64,000 nucleotides of DNA from Thiodiazotropha sp040507035 (GTDB taxonomy: Bacteria; Pseudomonadota; Gammaproteobacteria; Chromatiales; Chromatiaceae): the NCBI GenBank assembly GCA_040507035.1, contig JBEVVR010000015.1, positions 62,001-126,000 of the forward strand, written 5' to 3'. The position numbers and the translations under genes are program-made. The notes beneath the pieces are model-generated. The model was not told the DNA's origin. It made no database searches and saw only the letters and a program-made list of their open reading frames with translations. Positions 9,420-18,723 of the stretch are shown piece by piece. The number at the start of each line of letters is the position of its first letter. Within the stretch, counting starts at the first letter, position 1.

Positions 9420-10237
9420 TGCACCTCTCCCAGCAAGATCAAACCAAACAGAAATACCGGCGTTGCCGCGGTTATACTGTCGATCCGGTCAAGCATACCA
9501 CCATGGCCTGGCAGCAAGTTACCGCTATCCTTTACCCCCTGTTGACGTTTGACGAGGCTTTCAAAAAGGTCTCCAACCACCGATGCAAGCATGGTAACTA
9601 TGCAGAGCAGTACAATCAGAGAGGCCTGGGCCGCACTACCACCCATCCAGGCTGCAAGGACGAGTCCGCAAACCATGGCACCAGCAAGCGCACCATAGAC
9701 ACCCTCACGTGTTTTTCCCGGACTCACCTGTGGGGCGAGTTTATGTTTTCCCCAGCGGCGTCCCGCAAAATAGGCGCCCACATCCGCGCTCCAGATCAAA
9801 ATCAAGACAAACAGCAGCAGGCTCGGGCCGACCTCCGGAACACGGTGCAACGATACCACCGCTAGCCATGCGGGTAGCAGAACAACAAAACCCTCAGTTG
9901 CCCGAAGCGACATCCCGACTGTCTGTTGTTGATCTGAATGAAAGCTTGCCAATCGCCATACCGCGACCAACCACCAACTAACGGATACCAGGAGAACTCC
10001 CCATACCCAAGACGGCGGTAAAAATAGAAATATTGCTAGCAGACAGATCAGCAACACCACGACATATAGAAATCGCCAGTGGGCTTCCTCAATACCGCTT
10101 AGTCTCGCCCATTCAAAACCACCGATCGCCACGACAACCCCCATAATCAACGCTACATATTCTGTGGGCAGCAGCAACACTGCGGCGATGACCAAAGGTG
10201 CAAGTATCAGAGCAGTGATAACGCGCTGTTTAAGCAT
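9416..10237 (-). CDS. cdsA: Phosphatidate cytidylyltransferase
   Basis: Makes CDP-diacylglycerol, the precursor of the major phospholipids, at the inner membrane. A polytopic protein with about eight hydrophobic segments and, near the C-terminus, the CdsA signature SLVKRQQGVKDSGNLLPGHG followed by GMLDRIDS. I placed the start at the ATG at 10237 (MLKQRVITALILAPL), the usual family start, giving 273 residues. An in-frame ATG at 10318 would add 27 residues without family support and without a better ribosome site. It overlaps dxr by four bases. Confidence 0.95.
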   Translation of the reverse strand: MLKQRVITALILAPLVIAAVLLLPTEYVALIMGVVVAIGGFEWARLSGIEEAHWRFLYVVVLLICLLAIFLFLPPSWVWGVLLVSVSWWLVAVWRLASFHSDQQQTVGMSLRATEGFVVLLPAWLAVVSLHRVPEVGPSLLLFVLILIWSADVGAYFAGRRWGKHKLAPQVSPGKTREGVYGALAGAMVCGLVLAAWMGGSAAQASLIVLLCIVTMLASVVGDLFESLVKRQQGVKDSGNLLPGHGGMLDRIDSITAATPVFLFGLILLGEVQ

Positions 10238-10345
10238 GGGTGGATCAGTGGCTGGCTGGCTGTATAAGGAAACGGACCCAATTACGCCTTGCCTGGCAGT
10301 AATAAAGAATGCCGTCATTGGGTATATGCATCTGCTCGTCTACCC

Positions 10346-11119
10346 CTAGGAAGCCTCTGCTTTCTGATCCTCTACCTGCTCGCCGGTACGACCAAAGCGT
10401 CGCTGGCGAAGGGAGAAGTCATGCAGCGCCTGCTCCAAGGCCTTGCGGTTGAAATCGGGCCACAGTTGATCGGTAAAATAGAGCTCTGTATAGGCACATT
10501 GCCAGAGCAAAAAATTACTTATCCTCTTCTCGCCGCCGGTTCTGATGAATAGATCCGGCTCCGGAATGTCAGTAAAGCAGAGATTCCGTGAAAGTTGCTC
10601 TTCATCGATCTGATCCGGTGTTAATTCTCCCCGTTTGACCTGTTCAGCCAAGCTTTTTGCCGCTTCGGTGATATCCCAACGGCCGCCATAGTTAGCCGCC
10701 ACCTGCAACAAGAGACCCTGGTTGTTTTGTGTCTGCTGCTCAGCCTCTTTTATCTGTTGCTGTAGATTTTCAGCGAAGGCACTTCGATCACCGATCACTT
10801 TAAGCTGGACATGATTACGATCGAGGCGGCGGACCTCTTTCTTCAACGATCTCATGAAGAGGTCCATGATAAGATTGACCTCCTTTTGAGGCCGTTGCCA
10901 ATTCTCACTGCTGAATGCGAAGAGAGTCAGTACGGGAATCTGCAGTTCAACGCAAACTTCAACTACATTGCGAACGGCTTCGACGCCTGCCGGATGTCCT
11001 GCATAGCGTGGTAAACCACGTTTTTTCGCCCAGCGGCCATTGCCATCCATGATGATTGCGATGTGCTGGGGCAAACGCCTGTCGACAGATTCAGACTCCT
11101 TTATCATGCCGTCAGTCAT
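10346..11119 (-). CDS. uppS: Undecaprenyl diphosphate synthase
   Basis: Cis-prenyltransferase that extends farnesyl diphosphate to the C55 carrier lipid used for peptidoglycan and surface polysaccharides. The catalytic Asp25 lies in HIAIIMDGNGRWAKKRG, followed by the usual R-Y-A-G-H segment (PRYAGHPAGVEAVRN), and the C-terminal FIRTGGEKRISNFLLWQ and YTELYFTD-W-PDF motifs are present. 257 residues, normal length. Sits between frr (164 bases) and cdsA. An ATG four codons in is a possible alternative start. Confidence 0.96.
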   Translation of the reverse strand: MTDGMIKESESVDRRLPQHIAIIMDGNGRWAKKRGLPRYAGHPAGVEAVRNVVEVCVELQIPVLTLFAFSSENWQRPQKEVNLIMDLFMRSLKKEVRRLDRNHVQLKVIGDRSAFAENLQQQIKEAEQQTQNNQGLLLQVAANYGGRWDITEAAKSLAEQVKRGELTPDQIDEEQLSRNLCFTDIPEPDLFIRTGGEKRISNFLLWQCAYTELYFTDQLWPDFNRKALEQALHDFSLRQRRFGRTGEQVEDQKAEAS

Positions 11120-11283
11120 TACCCTAGAATCCCCAGTTGTGTATTGAATAGAATCCTTGTCGTTTTGAAATCATGGATATAGATACGATGTAATGGACTT
11201 TATTTGCTGTGTTTGTGGATATCTATGGCATTTAACTTGAGACTATGAGGAGATCTTTCAGCTTTAGAGATAAAGCTACCTCA

Positions 11284-11841
11284 TTAAATCTCCATGAGGT
11301 CCTTTTCCTTCTCGCCCAGCAACTCGTCTACCTGCTTGATATGCTGATCGGTGAGGTTCTGAATAACCTCCTGACCACGCCGTTCGTCATCCTCTGAAAT
11401 CATCTTCTCTTTTACCAAATCCTTGAGATCGTGGTTGGCATCGCGGCGTATATTTCGTACTGCCACCTTTGCACCCTCTGCTTCATGGCGCACAACGCGA
11501 ATCAGGTCTTTACGTCGCTCTTCAGTCAGTGGTGGCATGGGTACTCGAATCACCGTTCCCGCACTCATGGGATTGAGGCCCAAATCGGAAGTCAGGATCG
11601 CCTTCTCAACTACCGCGACCATGGTCTTTTCCCAGGGAACCACAGTCAGTGTCCGTGCATCCTCCACATTGATGTTGGCAACTTGACTGATTGGAACCTC
11701 AGAGCCGTAATAGTCGACTCGTATGTGGTCCAAAAGACTGGGATGCGCCCTTCCGGTGCGCACTTTGGCCAACTCGTGTACCAAAGACTCAACACTCTTT
11801 CCCATTCGGGTTTTTGCATCACTTTTAATGTCGTCTATCAT
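11284..11841 (-). CDS. frr: Ribosome recycling factor
   Basis: Splits post-termination ribosomes together with EF-G in the cytoplasm. The 185-residue length is exactly typical. Visible signatures are KVRTGRAHPSLLDHIRVDYY in the first helix/hinge and the C-terminal helix region DDERRGQEVIQNLTDQHIKQ. The gene starts one base after the pyrH stop, so pyrH-frr are coupled. The 164-base gap to uppS holds no gene that I can see. Confidence 0.97.
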   Translation of the reverse strand: MIDDIKSDAKTRMGKSVESLVHELAKVRTGRAHPSLLDHIRVDYYGSEVPISQVANINVEDARTLTVVPWEKTMVAVVEKAILTSDLGLNPMSAGTVIRVPMPPLTEERRKDLIRVVRHEAEGAKVAVRNIRRDANHDLKDLVKEKMISEDDERRGQEVIQNLTDQHIKQVDELLGEKEKDLMEI

Positions 11842-11842
11842 C

Positions 11843-12565
11843 TCAGTCGCCCTTTACCACTAGTGAACCGATCTGCTCTCCCTGCATCAAGCGCATGAGA
11901 GCACCAGGATCATTGATATTCATGATACGTAACGGCATCTCATTGTCCCGGCAAAGGACGATTGCAGTCGCATCCATCACCTGCAGGTTTTCCGCCAACG
12001 CACGATCGTAAGTCAATTGTGAATAAAAGACAGCCTGTGACTCCTTGACCGGATCCGCGGAATAGACGCCATTGACCTTTGTCGCTTTGATCATCAAATC
12101 GGCTCTAATCTCCACCGCACGAAGACTGGCTGCCGAATCGGTGGTGAAGTAGGGATTACCTGTACCGGCGGCCAATATCGCCACCTTTCCCTCGTCTAGC
12201 GCCTTCCTTGCACCTCTGGCAGTGAATGTCTCACAGACATCAGGCATATGCAGCGCTGAAAACACCACTGCATCGACATCGACTTGCGCTAGCGCATCCT
12301 GCATTGCCAACGAATTCATAACAGTGGCCAACATCCCCATGTGATCGCCGCGGACCCGGTCGAAACCACCCTGAGCCAGACCAGCGCCTCGAAAGATGTT
12401 ACCACCGCCGATCACCAATCCGATCTGCACACCCGCCTCAACAAGTTCCTTTATCTCTCCCGAAACCCGCCGCATCACGGAAGGGTCAATACCGAAGTCC
12501 CCATCACCCATGAGGGCCTCACCACTGAGTTTAAGCAGTATGCGATGGCAGATCAGATCAGTCAT
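11843..12565 (-). CDS. pyrH: UMP kinase
   Basis: Hexameric amino-acid-kinase-fold enzyme converting UMP to UDP, feeding RNA and UDP-sugar synthesis. The 240 residues open with RILLKLSGEALMGDGDFGID, then GLVIGGGNIFRG and the C-terminal DATAIVLCRDNEMPLRI typical of bacterial PyrH. It is 33 bases downstream of tsf, within the conserved rpsB-tsf-pyrH-frr group. The UDP-sugars made downstream of it are substrates for the lpx genes of the same block. Confidence 0.97.
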   Translation of the reverse strand: MTDLICHRILLKLSGEALMGDGDFGIDPSVMRRVSGEIKELVEAGVQIGLVIGGGNIFRGAGLAQGGFDRVRGDHMGMLATVMNSLAMQDALAQVDVDAVVFSALHMPDVCETFTARGARKALDEGKVAILAAGTGNPYFTTDSAASLRAVEIRADLMIKATKVNGVYSADPVKESQAVFYSQLTYDRALAENLQVMDATAIVLCRDNEMPLRIMNINDPGALMRLMQGEQIGSLVVKGD

Positions 12566-12598
12566 CTAGGGCCTGTTAACACTAAATCCACATCCTGG

Positions 12599-13483
12599 TT
12601 ACATTTTTGCCTGAGCCATAACCTCTTCAGCAAAATTCTCCTGCTTCTTCTCGATGCCCTCACCAACTTCGAATCGTCTATATTGGACAATCGATGCAGA
12701 TTTGCTCTTCAGCAGTTTTTCCACTGTCAGATCGGGATCTTTGACAAACGCCTGACCAAGCAGCGTATTCTCTGCCAGATACTTACGCATTCGGCCATCC
12801 ACCATTTTGGCTACGATCTCATCCGGTTTACCGCTCTCCTTCGCCTGTGCGGTGACAATATCACGCTCCTTGTCGAGAAGATCCTGCGGCATCTGATCCG
12901 CTGAGAGGCAGATTGGGTTGGTGGCTGCAATATGCATCGCCAAATCCTTGCCCAGCTCCTCATCACCACCTTCCAGTTCAAGCACGACGCCGATTCGAAC
13001 CCCATGCTGGTAGCTGGTGAGCTTACCGTTACCTGTCTGAATGCGGTCGAAGCGACGTACATTCATGTTCTCTCCAAGTTTCGAGATGAGCGCTTCGCGA
13101 GCCTGGTCGACAGTGGTCTCCTCGCCCTCGTGCAGCGATTGCCCCATCAGGGCCGCCACATCATTGGCACCCCCCGTCAGTACGCGCTCGGCTACCGCCT
13201 TTGCAAACGAAGTAAAGTTCTCATCCTTGCCGACAAAATCGGTTTCACAGTTGACCTCGACCATTGCAGCTTGGCTGCAATCTTCATTAAAGCTGATCTT
13301 AATCACGCCCTCAGCAGCGATGCGCCCGGCCTTCTTGGCCGCTTTGGCCTGACCGGATTTACGCATCTGTTCAATGGCGGCATCGATGTCACCATCGGTC
13401 TCAACCAGTGCCTTTTTGCACTCCATCATGCCTGCGCCTGTGCGCTCACGCAGTTCCTTAACCAGAGAGGCTGTAATCGCCAT
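12599..13483 (-). CDS. tsf: Elongation factor Ts
   Basis: Nucleotide exchange factor for EF-Tu. The N-terminal UBA-like domain reads MAITASLVKELRERTGAGMM with ECKKALVETDGDIDAAIEQM after it, followed by the TDFVGKDENF segment of the Tu-contacting core. 294 residues, a normal length. A weak AGGG precedes the ATG at suitable spacing. The gene follows rpsB by 109 bases, with the usual rpsB-tsf co-transcription assumed. Confidence 0.97.
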   Translation of the reverse strand: MAITASLVKELRERTGAGMMECKKALVETDGDIDAAIEQMRKSGQAKAAKKAGRIAAEGVIKISFNEDCSQAAMVEVNCETDFVGKDENFTSFAKAVAERVLTGGANDVAALMGQSLHEGEETTVDQAREALISKLGENMNVRRFDRIQTGNGKLTSYQHGVRIGVVLELEGGDEELGKDLAMHIAATNPICLSADQMPQDLLDKERDIVTAQAKESGKPDEIVAKMVDGRMRKYLAENTLLGQAFVKDPDLTVEKLLKSKSASIVQYRRFEVGEGIEKKQENFAEEVMAQAKM

Positions 13484-13592
13484 AGTCTGTATACCCTATA
13501 TATATAGTAAAACTGAAATCAGTTAATACTGATTTATCTGTCAATTTAGCTGATGCCTATCGCTACGCGACGGAGTTGATCCTGCTAACAGA

Positions 13593-14342
13593 TCAGGATC
13601 CACCCTCCGAAACCTCGACAAACTCTTCATTGCTATCACCGGCAACCATATTCGCAGCGCTGGCTCGACCCTCGAGAATAGCTGCGGAGGCCCCTTGTAC
13701 GTAGAGCTGAATGGCACGAATAGCATCGTCGTTGCCAGGAATCACATAGTCGATGCCATCGGGATCGTTATTGGTATCAACCACCCCAATCACTGGAATT
13801 CCCAATTTACGAGCTTCGGCCACAGCATTTTTTTCATGGCCTACATCGATTATGAACAGTGCATCAGGCAGGCCGTTCATGTCTTTAATGCCGCCCAGAC
13901 TGCGTTCAAGCTTTTCCAGCTCCCGGCTCAGGCCGAGTGCCTCCTTTTTACTAAAACGCTGTTCGACACTACCGTCCTCAAACATAGCCTCCAACTCTTT
14001 CAGGCGTTTGATAGACTGCTTGATTGTCTTGAAATTGGTCAGCATACCGCCCAACCAGCGATGATTGACGAAAGGCATGCCGCAACGATCAGCCTCTTCG
14101 TTGATTACACCCTGTGCCGCACGCTTGGTTCCGACAAAGAGGACTTTGCCACCATTTGCGGAGAGGGATCCGATAAAATTCATCGCATCTTTGAACAGTG
14201 GCATGGTCTTTTCAAGATTGACAATATGAATCTTGTTCCGATGACCAAAGATATAGGAACCCATCTTGGGGTTCCAATAGCGGGTCTGATGCCCAAAATG
14301 CACGCCAGCCTCAAGCATCTGGCGCATTGATACTTCACTCAT
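13593..14342 (-). CDS. rpsB: 30S ribosomal protein S2
   Basis: Small-subunit ribosomal protein. The N-terminus MSEVSMRQMLEAGVHFGHQT with RYWNPKM is diagnostic, as are NPDGIDYVIPGNDDAIRAIQ and KAVRL-like nucleotide regions later on. An upstream in-frame ATG (14393) would add 17 residues, but the ATG at 14342 is preceded by AGGAG at good spacing and matches all S2 proteins, giving 249 residues. First gene of the long minus-strand block and divergent from map. Confidence 0.96.
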   Translation of the reverse strand: MSEVSMRQMLEAGVHFGHQTRYWNPKMGSYIFGHRNKIHIVNLEKTMPLFKDAMNFIGSLSANGGKVLFVGTKRAAQGVINEEADRCGMPFVNHRWLGGMLTNFKTIKQSIKRLKELEAMFEDGSVEQRFSKKEALGLSRELEKLERSLGGIKDMNGLPDALFIIDVGHEKNAVAEARKLGIPVIGVVDTNNDPDGIDYVIPGNDDAIRAIQLYVQGASAAILEGRASAANMVAGDSNEEFVEVSEGGS

Positions 14343-14635
14343 GAGTGGCTCCTGATTGTATCGGGTTAAACCTCCACATACCCCATGACCCAACCATAAG
14401 CCATTGATTTACAAGCCTTTCTAAACTTATAAACATGGCATTCTACGGCACCCAGGCCCATGTGACGGTATGTGTGTGTCATTTGTCGCCATGATTACCA
14501 TGTACTCACAGCGGTATTAGCTTACCGAAGCGTTTGCGATTCGGCGGGGCGTTTTATACCATAACCTGCTTGTTGCGACAATCGCGCCGCACCCCCCAAA
14601 CCGCGTCAATCCCCCGGATTTTCAAACATTTTCAG
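14343..14635. promoter_or_regulatory. Divergent intergenic region between rpsB and map
   Basis: The two genes point away from each other, so promoters for both must lie here (293 bases). On the plus strand a TATACC with a weak TTTGCG about 16 bases upstream (around 14534-14561) is a possible map promoter. The rpsB leader is long enough for the S2 autoregulation known in enterobacteria, but I could not recognise a specific structure. Confidence 0.4.
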
Positions 14636-15412
14636 ATGGGTATCACAATAAAGACAGCACAAGAGATCGCCAAGATGCGAGTTGCCGGAAGACTGGCGGC
14701 AGAGGTATTGGAGATGATCACACCCCATGTCCAGCCCGGGGTCACCACTGCCGAGCTGGATAAAATTTGTCACGATTACATAGTCAATGAACAAGAGGCG
14801 ATCCCCGCACCCCTCAACTACCGGGGCTTTCCCAGATCGATCTGCACCTCGGTCAACCAGGTTGTCTGTCACGGTATACCGGGTGAAAAGCGATTGAAAA
14901 AGGGAGATATCGTCAACATCGACATTACCGTCATCAAGGATGGCTATCATGGCGATACCAGTAAGATGTTTTGTATCGGCCAACCCTCTGTATTGGCCAA
15001 ACGTTTGATCGAGGTCACCCAACAGGCACTCTGGATCGGTATCAAGCAGGTCAGACCGGGATGTCGTCTTGGGGACATTGGGCATGCCATCCAGACTCAC
15101 GTCGAGAGCTACAACTACTCCATTGTACGTGAGTATTGCGGGCATGGTATTGGACGTGAATTTCATGAAGACCCGCAAATACTCCACTACGGCCAGCCGG
15201 GCACCGGTACCGAGCTACAGCCGGGAATGTGCTTTACCATCGAACCGATGGTGAACGCAGGCAAACAGCAAGTAAAACTCAAACCCGACGGTTGGACGGT
15301 GGTCACCAAGGACCGCAGCCTATCGGCACAGTTCGAACACACTATACTGGTCAAGGATAATGGCTATGAAGTACTTACTTTACGCGCTGAAGAACAAAGA
15401 AAAATCCCCTGA
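14636..15412 (+). CDS. map: Methionine aminopeptidase, type I
   Basis: Removes the N-terminal Met from new proteins. I chose the ATG at 14636 (MGITIKTAQEIAKMRVAGRL), which matches the family; the open frame extends 34 codons upstream with no family support. With this start the five metal ligands fall at Asp96, Asp107, His170, Glu203 and Glu234, and the substrate-positioning His at 79 (VVCHGIPG). 258 residues, normal. map next to rpsB, divergent, and followed closely by glnD, is common in gammaproteobacteria. Confidence 0.96.
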   Translation: MGITIKTAQEIAKMRVAGRLAAEVLEMITPHVQPGVTTAELDKICHDYIVNEQEAIPAPLNYRGFPRSICTSVNQVVCHGIPGEKRLKKGDIVNIDITVIKDGYHGDTSKMFCIGQPSVLAKRLIEVTQQALWIGIKQVRPGCRLGDIGHAIQTHVESYNYSIVREYCGHGIGREFHEDPQILHYGQPGTGTELQPGMCFTIEPMVNAGKQQVKLKPDGWTVVTKDRSLSAQFEHTILVKDNGYEVLTLRAEEQRKIP

Positions 15413-15435
15413 AACAGGGTTGAACTGATTTAACG

Positions 15436-18069
15436 ATGATCGACTTCCCTTCCTTGAATCAGGCATTTGCAGAAGATGGTTCGCCCATTCAACCTTGCAA
15501 GGTCATCCTTAAGCACTACACGGAGGGGGTGAAACAACGCTTCTCCACTGGCCAGACACCGATCAGCAAGCTGGTCGGTGAGCGTTCGCTGCTGATCGAT
15601 GAGATCTTAATTCGCGTTTGGAAACGTTTTTTTTCCCCCGCAATAGATGCAAGTCTGGTTGCCGTTGGTGGCTATGGGCGCGGTGAACTCCATCCTGCAT
15701 CCGACATCGATCTGCTTATCCTCCTCGATAATGAAGGCTTATTTGAGTCATTCAAAGAACCCCTTGAACAGTTTCTTACCTTGCTCTGGGATATCGGACT
15801 GGATGTTGGCCACAGTGTCCGCACCATTGACGATTGTGTTCGTGAAGCGGACCAAGACATCACCGTGATGACCAACTTGATTGAGTCGAGGCATCTGGTG
15901 GGTTCCACAATCTTGTTTGAAAAAATGCTCGAAGCTACAGGTCCTGACCGGATGTGGAACAGTCACGACTTTTTTGAGGCCAAGTGGAATGAACAACGCA
16001 TTCGCCATGCAAAACATGATGACAGCATCAGCAACCTGGAACCTAATATCAAGGAGAGTCCTGGAGGATTACGCGACATTCAGATGATTGGTTGGGTGGC
16101 GAAACGCCATTTCCAGTTAAAGAATCTACATGACCTAGTTAAACACGATTTTCTCACTGAAGCAGAATACCACACCCTAATCGAAGGACAGGAACACCTG
16201 TGGCGGGTCAGATTCGCACTCCATCTGCTGACGGGACGTCAAGATGACCGCTTACTTTTCGATCACCAGCGCACTCTTGCCTCTTACTTGGGGTATGACG
16301 CGGACCACGCCAATATGGCTGTCGAGTGTTTCATGCGTGATTATTATCGGACAGTCATGGAGCTGAGCCGGCTAAACGAGATGCTGCTGCAGCATTTTCA
16401 GGAAAACATTCTTTTCAAGAATGAGCTAGGCGAGCCAGTCGCTATCAACAAACGTTTCCAAAAACGAGGATACTTTCTCGAAGTAACTAACAAAAGTGTT
16501 TTTAAACGCTATCCCACCGCTCTTCTAGAACTCTTTCTCATCATGCAAGAAAACCCCGAATTAAGAGGAGTCCGTGCAAGCACCATTCGTCTCATACGCA
16601 ACCATACCTACTTGATTGACGAAAACTTCCGCCAGGATATTCGGGCCCAAAGTCTGTTTATGGAGATACTTCGCCAGCCCGTGGGCATTACTCATGCTCT
16701 TAGACGTATGAATGTCTACGGGGTATTAGCTGTATACATACCAATATTCGAAAACATAGTCGGTCGTATGCAGTATGACCTGTTCCACGTTTACACGGTA
16801 GATGAACATACTCTAATGGTGATAAGGAATCTGCGCCGACTAACTACAAAAAAATATAAAGACGAATACCCACTCTGCACTCAACTGATGAATACACTAC
16901 CCAAAGAGGAGCTCATTTATCTGGCAGCACTTTTTCATGACATTGCAAAGGGTCGTGGCGGAAATCACTCTGAACTTGGTGCCAATGACGCTTATGATTT
17001 CTGTCGATTACACCATTTAAGTGAATATGACAGCCACCTAGTTAGCTGGCTCGTTCGTAATCACCTTGTCATGTCGATGACCGCCCAACGTAAAGATATC
17101 ACCGATCCCGAAGTGGTCCAGGATTTTGCAGCTTTGGTAGGAGATTTGAATCGATTGACTTACCTCTATCTACTTACTTTTGCTGACAGTAGAGCAACTA
17201 ACCCTGGCGCTTGGAACTCCTGGAAGGATTCTCTTTTACGCGATCTCTTCAATGCCGCCCGTCGCGCCCTTTTAAGAGGGCTAAACAACCCTCTCGCACA
17301 AGAAGAATTAATAAGGGAAAAGCAGTCTGAGGCCTTACAACAGCTCCTTCAACAAAAGATATCTGAGCAGTCGATTAACAGCTTGTGGGCGACATTCACC
17401 AAGGAGTATTTTCTAACCCACTCTCCAAATGCAATAAAACGCCATACAAAAGCGATTTTAGATATCCGCAAGTCTGAATTGCCCTTGATTCAAATGCGTC
17501 AAACCGAAAAGCGCGGTGGTAGCGAAGTATTGATATACGGAGTAGACAGAGATAATCTCTTCGCTGTTACTACTACACTTCTAGACCAGTTGGCACTATC
17601 GATTGTCAATGCACGCGTAATGAGTACATCAGATGGTTATTCTCTCAGTTCCTATCTGGTACTTGAACAAGACGGCAGCCCTGTGGAAATTGGCCAACGC
17701 AGCGAAGAGATCATCTCCACCCTCTCCGAAGGTTTGTGTCACGAAGGCACCCAACCCTTAAAGGTCAGTCGTCGCATTCCACGCAAACATAAGCATTTTG
17801 ATTACGATACTTACATATATTTCACCCAAGAGCCAAAACTAGAGCGAACAACAATGCGTTTAGTTACATTGGACAGACCTGGTTTGCTTTCAAATGTTGG
17901 GCAGGCATTTTCTGATTGCAAAATAAGATTAAAACACTCAAAGATAACTACGCTTGGTGCGCAAGTTGAGGACATTTTTTTTATTACTGACAGAGACAAC
18001 AATCCGGTACTTGATGAAGATAAGTTGAATTGTCTAAAACAAGCTGTAAATAATAGAATGTCGGAGTAA
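15436..18069 (+). CDS. glnD: Bifunctional [protein-PII] uridylyltransferase / uridylyl-removing enzyme
   Basis: Glutamine sensor that uridylylates or deuridylylates PII proteins and so controls nitrogen assimilation. Domains in order: nucleotidyltransferase with GGYGRGELHPASDID at residues 78-92, a GlnD linker domain, an HD hydrolase domain (LFHDIAKGRGGNHSELGA near residue 500), and two C-terminal ACT domains (about 690-780 and 805-877) that bind glutamine. Length 877, typical. It starts 23 bases after map. Codon use becomes more AT-rich towards its 3' end, where the AT-rich island begins. Confidence 0.97.
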   Translation: MIDFPSLNQAFAEDGSPIQPCKVILKHYTEGVKQRFSTGQTPISKLVGERSLLIDEILIRVWKRFFSPAIDASLVAVGGYGRGELHPASDIDLLILLDNEGLFESFKEPLEQFLTLLWDIGLDVGHSVRTIDDCVREADQDITVMTNLIESRHLVGSTILFEKMLEATGPDRMWNSHDFFEAKWNEQRIRHAKHDDSISNLEPNIKESPGGLRDIQMIGWVAKRHFQLKNLHDLVKHDFLTEAEYHTLIEGQEHLWRVRFALHLLTGRQDDRLLFDHQRTLASYLGYDADHANMAVECFMRDYYRTVMELSRLNEMLLQHFQENILFKNELGEPVAINKRFQKRGYFLEVTNKSVFKRYPTALLELFLIMQENPELRGVRASTIRLIRNHTYLIDENFRQDIRAQSLFMEILRQPVGITHALRRMNVYGVLAVYIPIFENIVGRMQYDLFHVYTVDEHTLMVIRNLRRLTTKKYKDEYPLCTQLMNTLPKEELIYLAALFHDIAKGRGGNHSELGANDAYDFCRLHHLSEYDSHLVSWLVRNHLVMSMTAQRKDITDPEVVQDFAALVGDLNRLTYLYLLTFADSRATNPGAWNSWKDSLLRDLFNAARRALLRGLNNPLAQEELIREKQSEALQQLLQQKISEQSINSLWATFTKEYFLTHSPNAIKRHTKAILDIRKSELPLIQMRQTEKRGGSEVLIYGVDRDNLFAVTTTLLDQLALSIVNARVMSTSDGYSLSSYLVLEQDGSPVEIGQRSEEIISTLSEGLCHEGTQPLKVSRRIPRKHKHFDYDTYIYFTQEPKLERTTMRLVTLDRPGLLSNVGQAFSDCKIRLKHSKITTLGAQVEDIFFITDRDNNPVLDEDKLNCLKQAVNNRMSE

Positions 18070-18177
18070 ACAAACTACTTGAAAGTTATCTTATTTTATG
18101 TACCAAAAGGCAATCCAAACCACCCATATAAGATAATTTAGCATGCTTACTCAAAATTTTAATAAATTATATTTAAC

Positions 18178-18722
18178 TAAACGGATTTTATTGTTAGTTA
18201 TAGTTTATCTTGTTATGCCCATGACACGATTTTTCAAGCACATCGCTTAACGAATATTTTTACTTCTCTCACTATTCAGAATACCCACCGCAATGAGCAA
18301 TATTCTTGTTAAAAGTTACAGTACAGTTATAATTTAGTTAACGAGCTTTCAAAATATCATGAATTCCACCTTGTCGCATTCAATCAAGAGTCACTTATAG
18401 GACCTCTATATGGCATTGATATATGTACCGCGACAGAAGATGCAAAAAAAGAACGGGGCATGTCGTAAATGAAGAGAATAATAGTAACATCATGGTCACG
18501 ATAATTGGTGTCGCCCCACCAAATGACCTTATCGCCAACTCCCATTCAAATGATTATTTCGATATTCTAGGATTTGTTGATGATGTCAGGTCATTTATTG
18601 ATTGGGTGGTTATTTATGTATACCCTATAATGGACAGTGGCGGAACAAAACAAAAAATGCTTGATGTCCTTTCCATGGGTAAAGTAATAGTCGCGCTATC
18701 CTATAGCTTGCGAGGGAATTGA
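18178..18722 (+). pseudogene. Decayed family-4 glycosyltransferase
   Basis: Three fragments in different frames resemble one GT4 enzyme. Near 18178 an N-terminal piece reads TKRILLLVIVYLVMPM; near 18339 another reads NELSKYHEFHLVAFNQES, the second conserved N-terminal block of such enzymes; from 18423 an open frame of 99 codons ends in ILGFVDDVRSFIDW and PIMDSGGTKQKMLDVLSMGK, the nucleotide-sugar-site end. In-frame stops and a missing centre show the gene is dead. Similar enzymes belong to exosortase-linked exopolysaccharide loci. The last fragment stops one base before the asnB-like gene, so it was probably that operon's first gene. Confidence 0.7.
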
Positions 18723-18723
18723 T

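Noticed and set aside
13578..13600. Inverted repeat GATCCTG / CAGGATC across the rpsB stop as a terminator
   Set aside because: Short stem, no T-run on the minus strand, and tsf downstream is expected to be co-transcribed.
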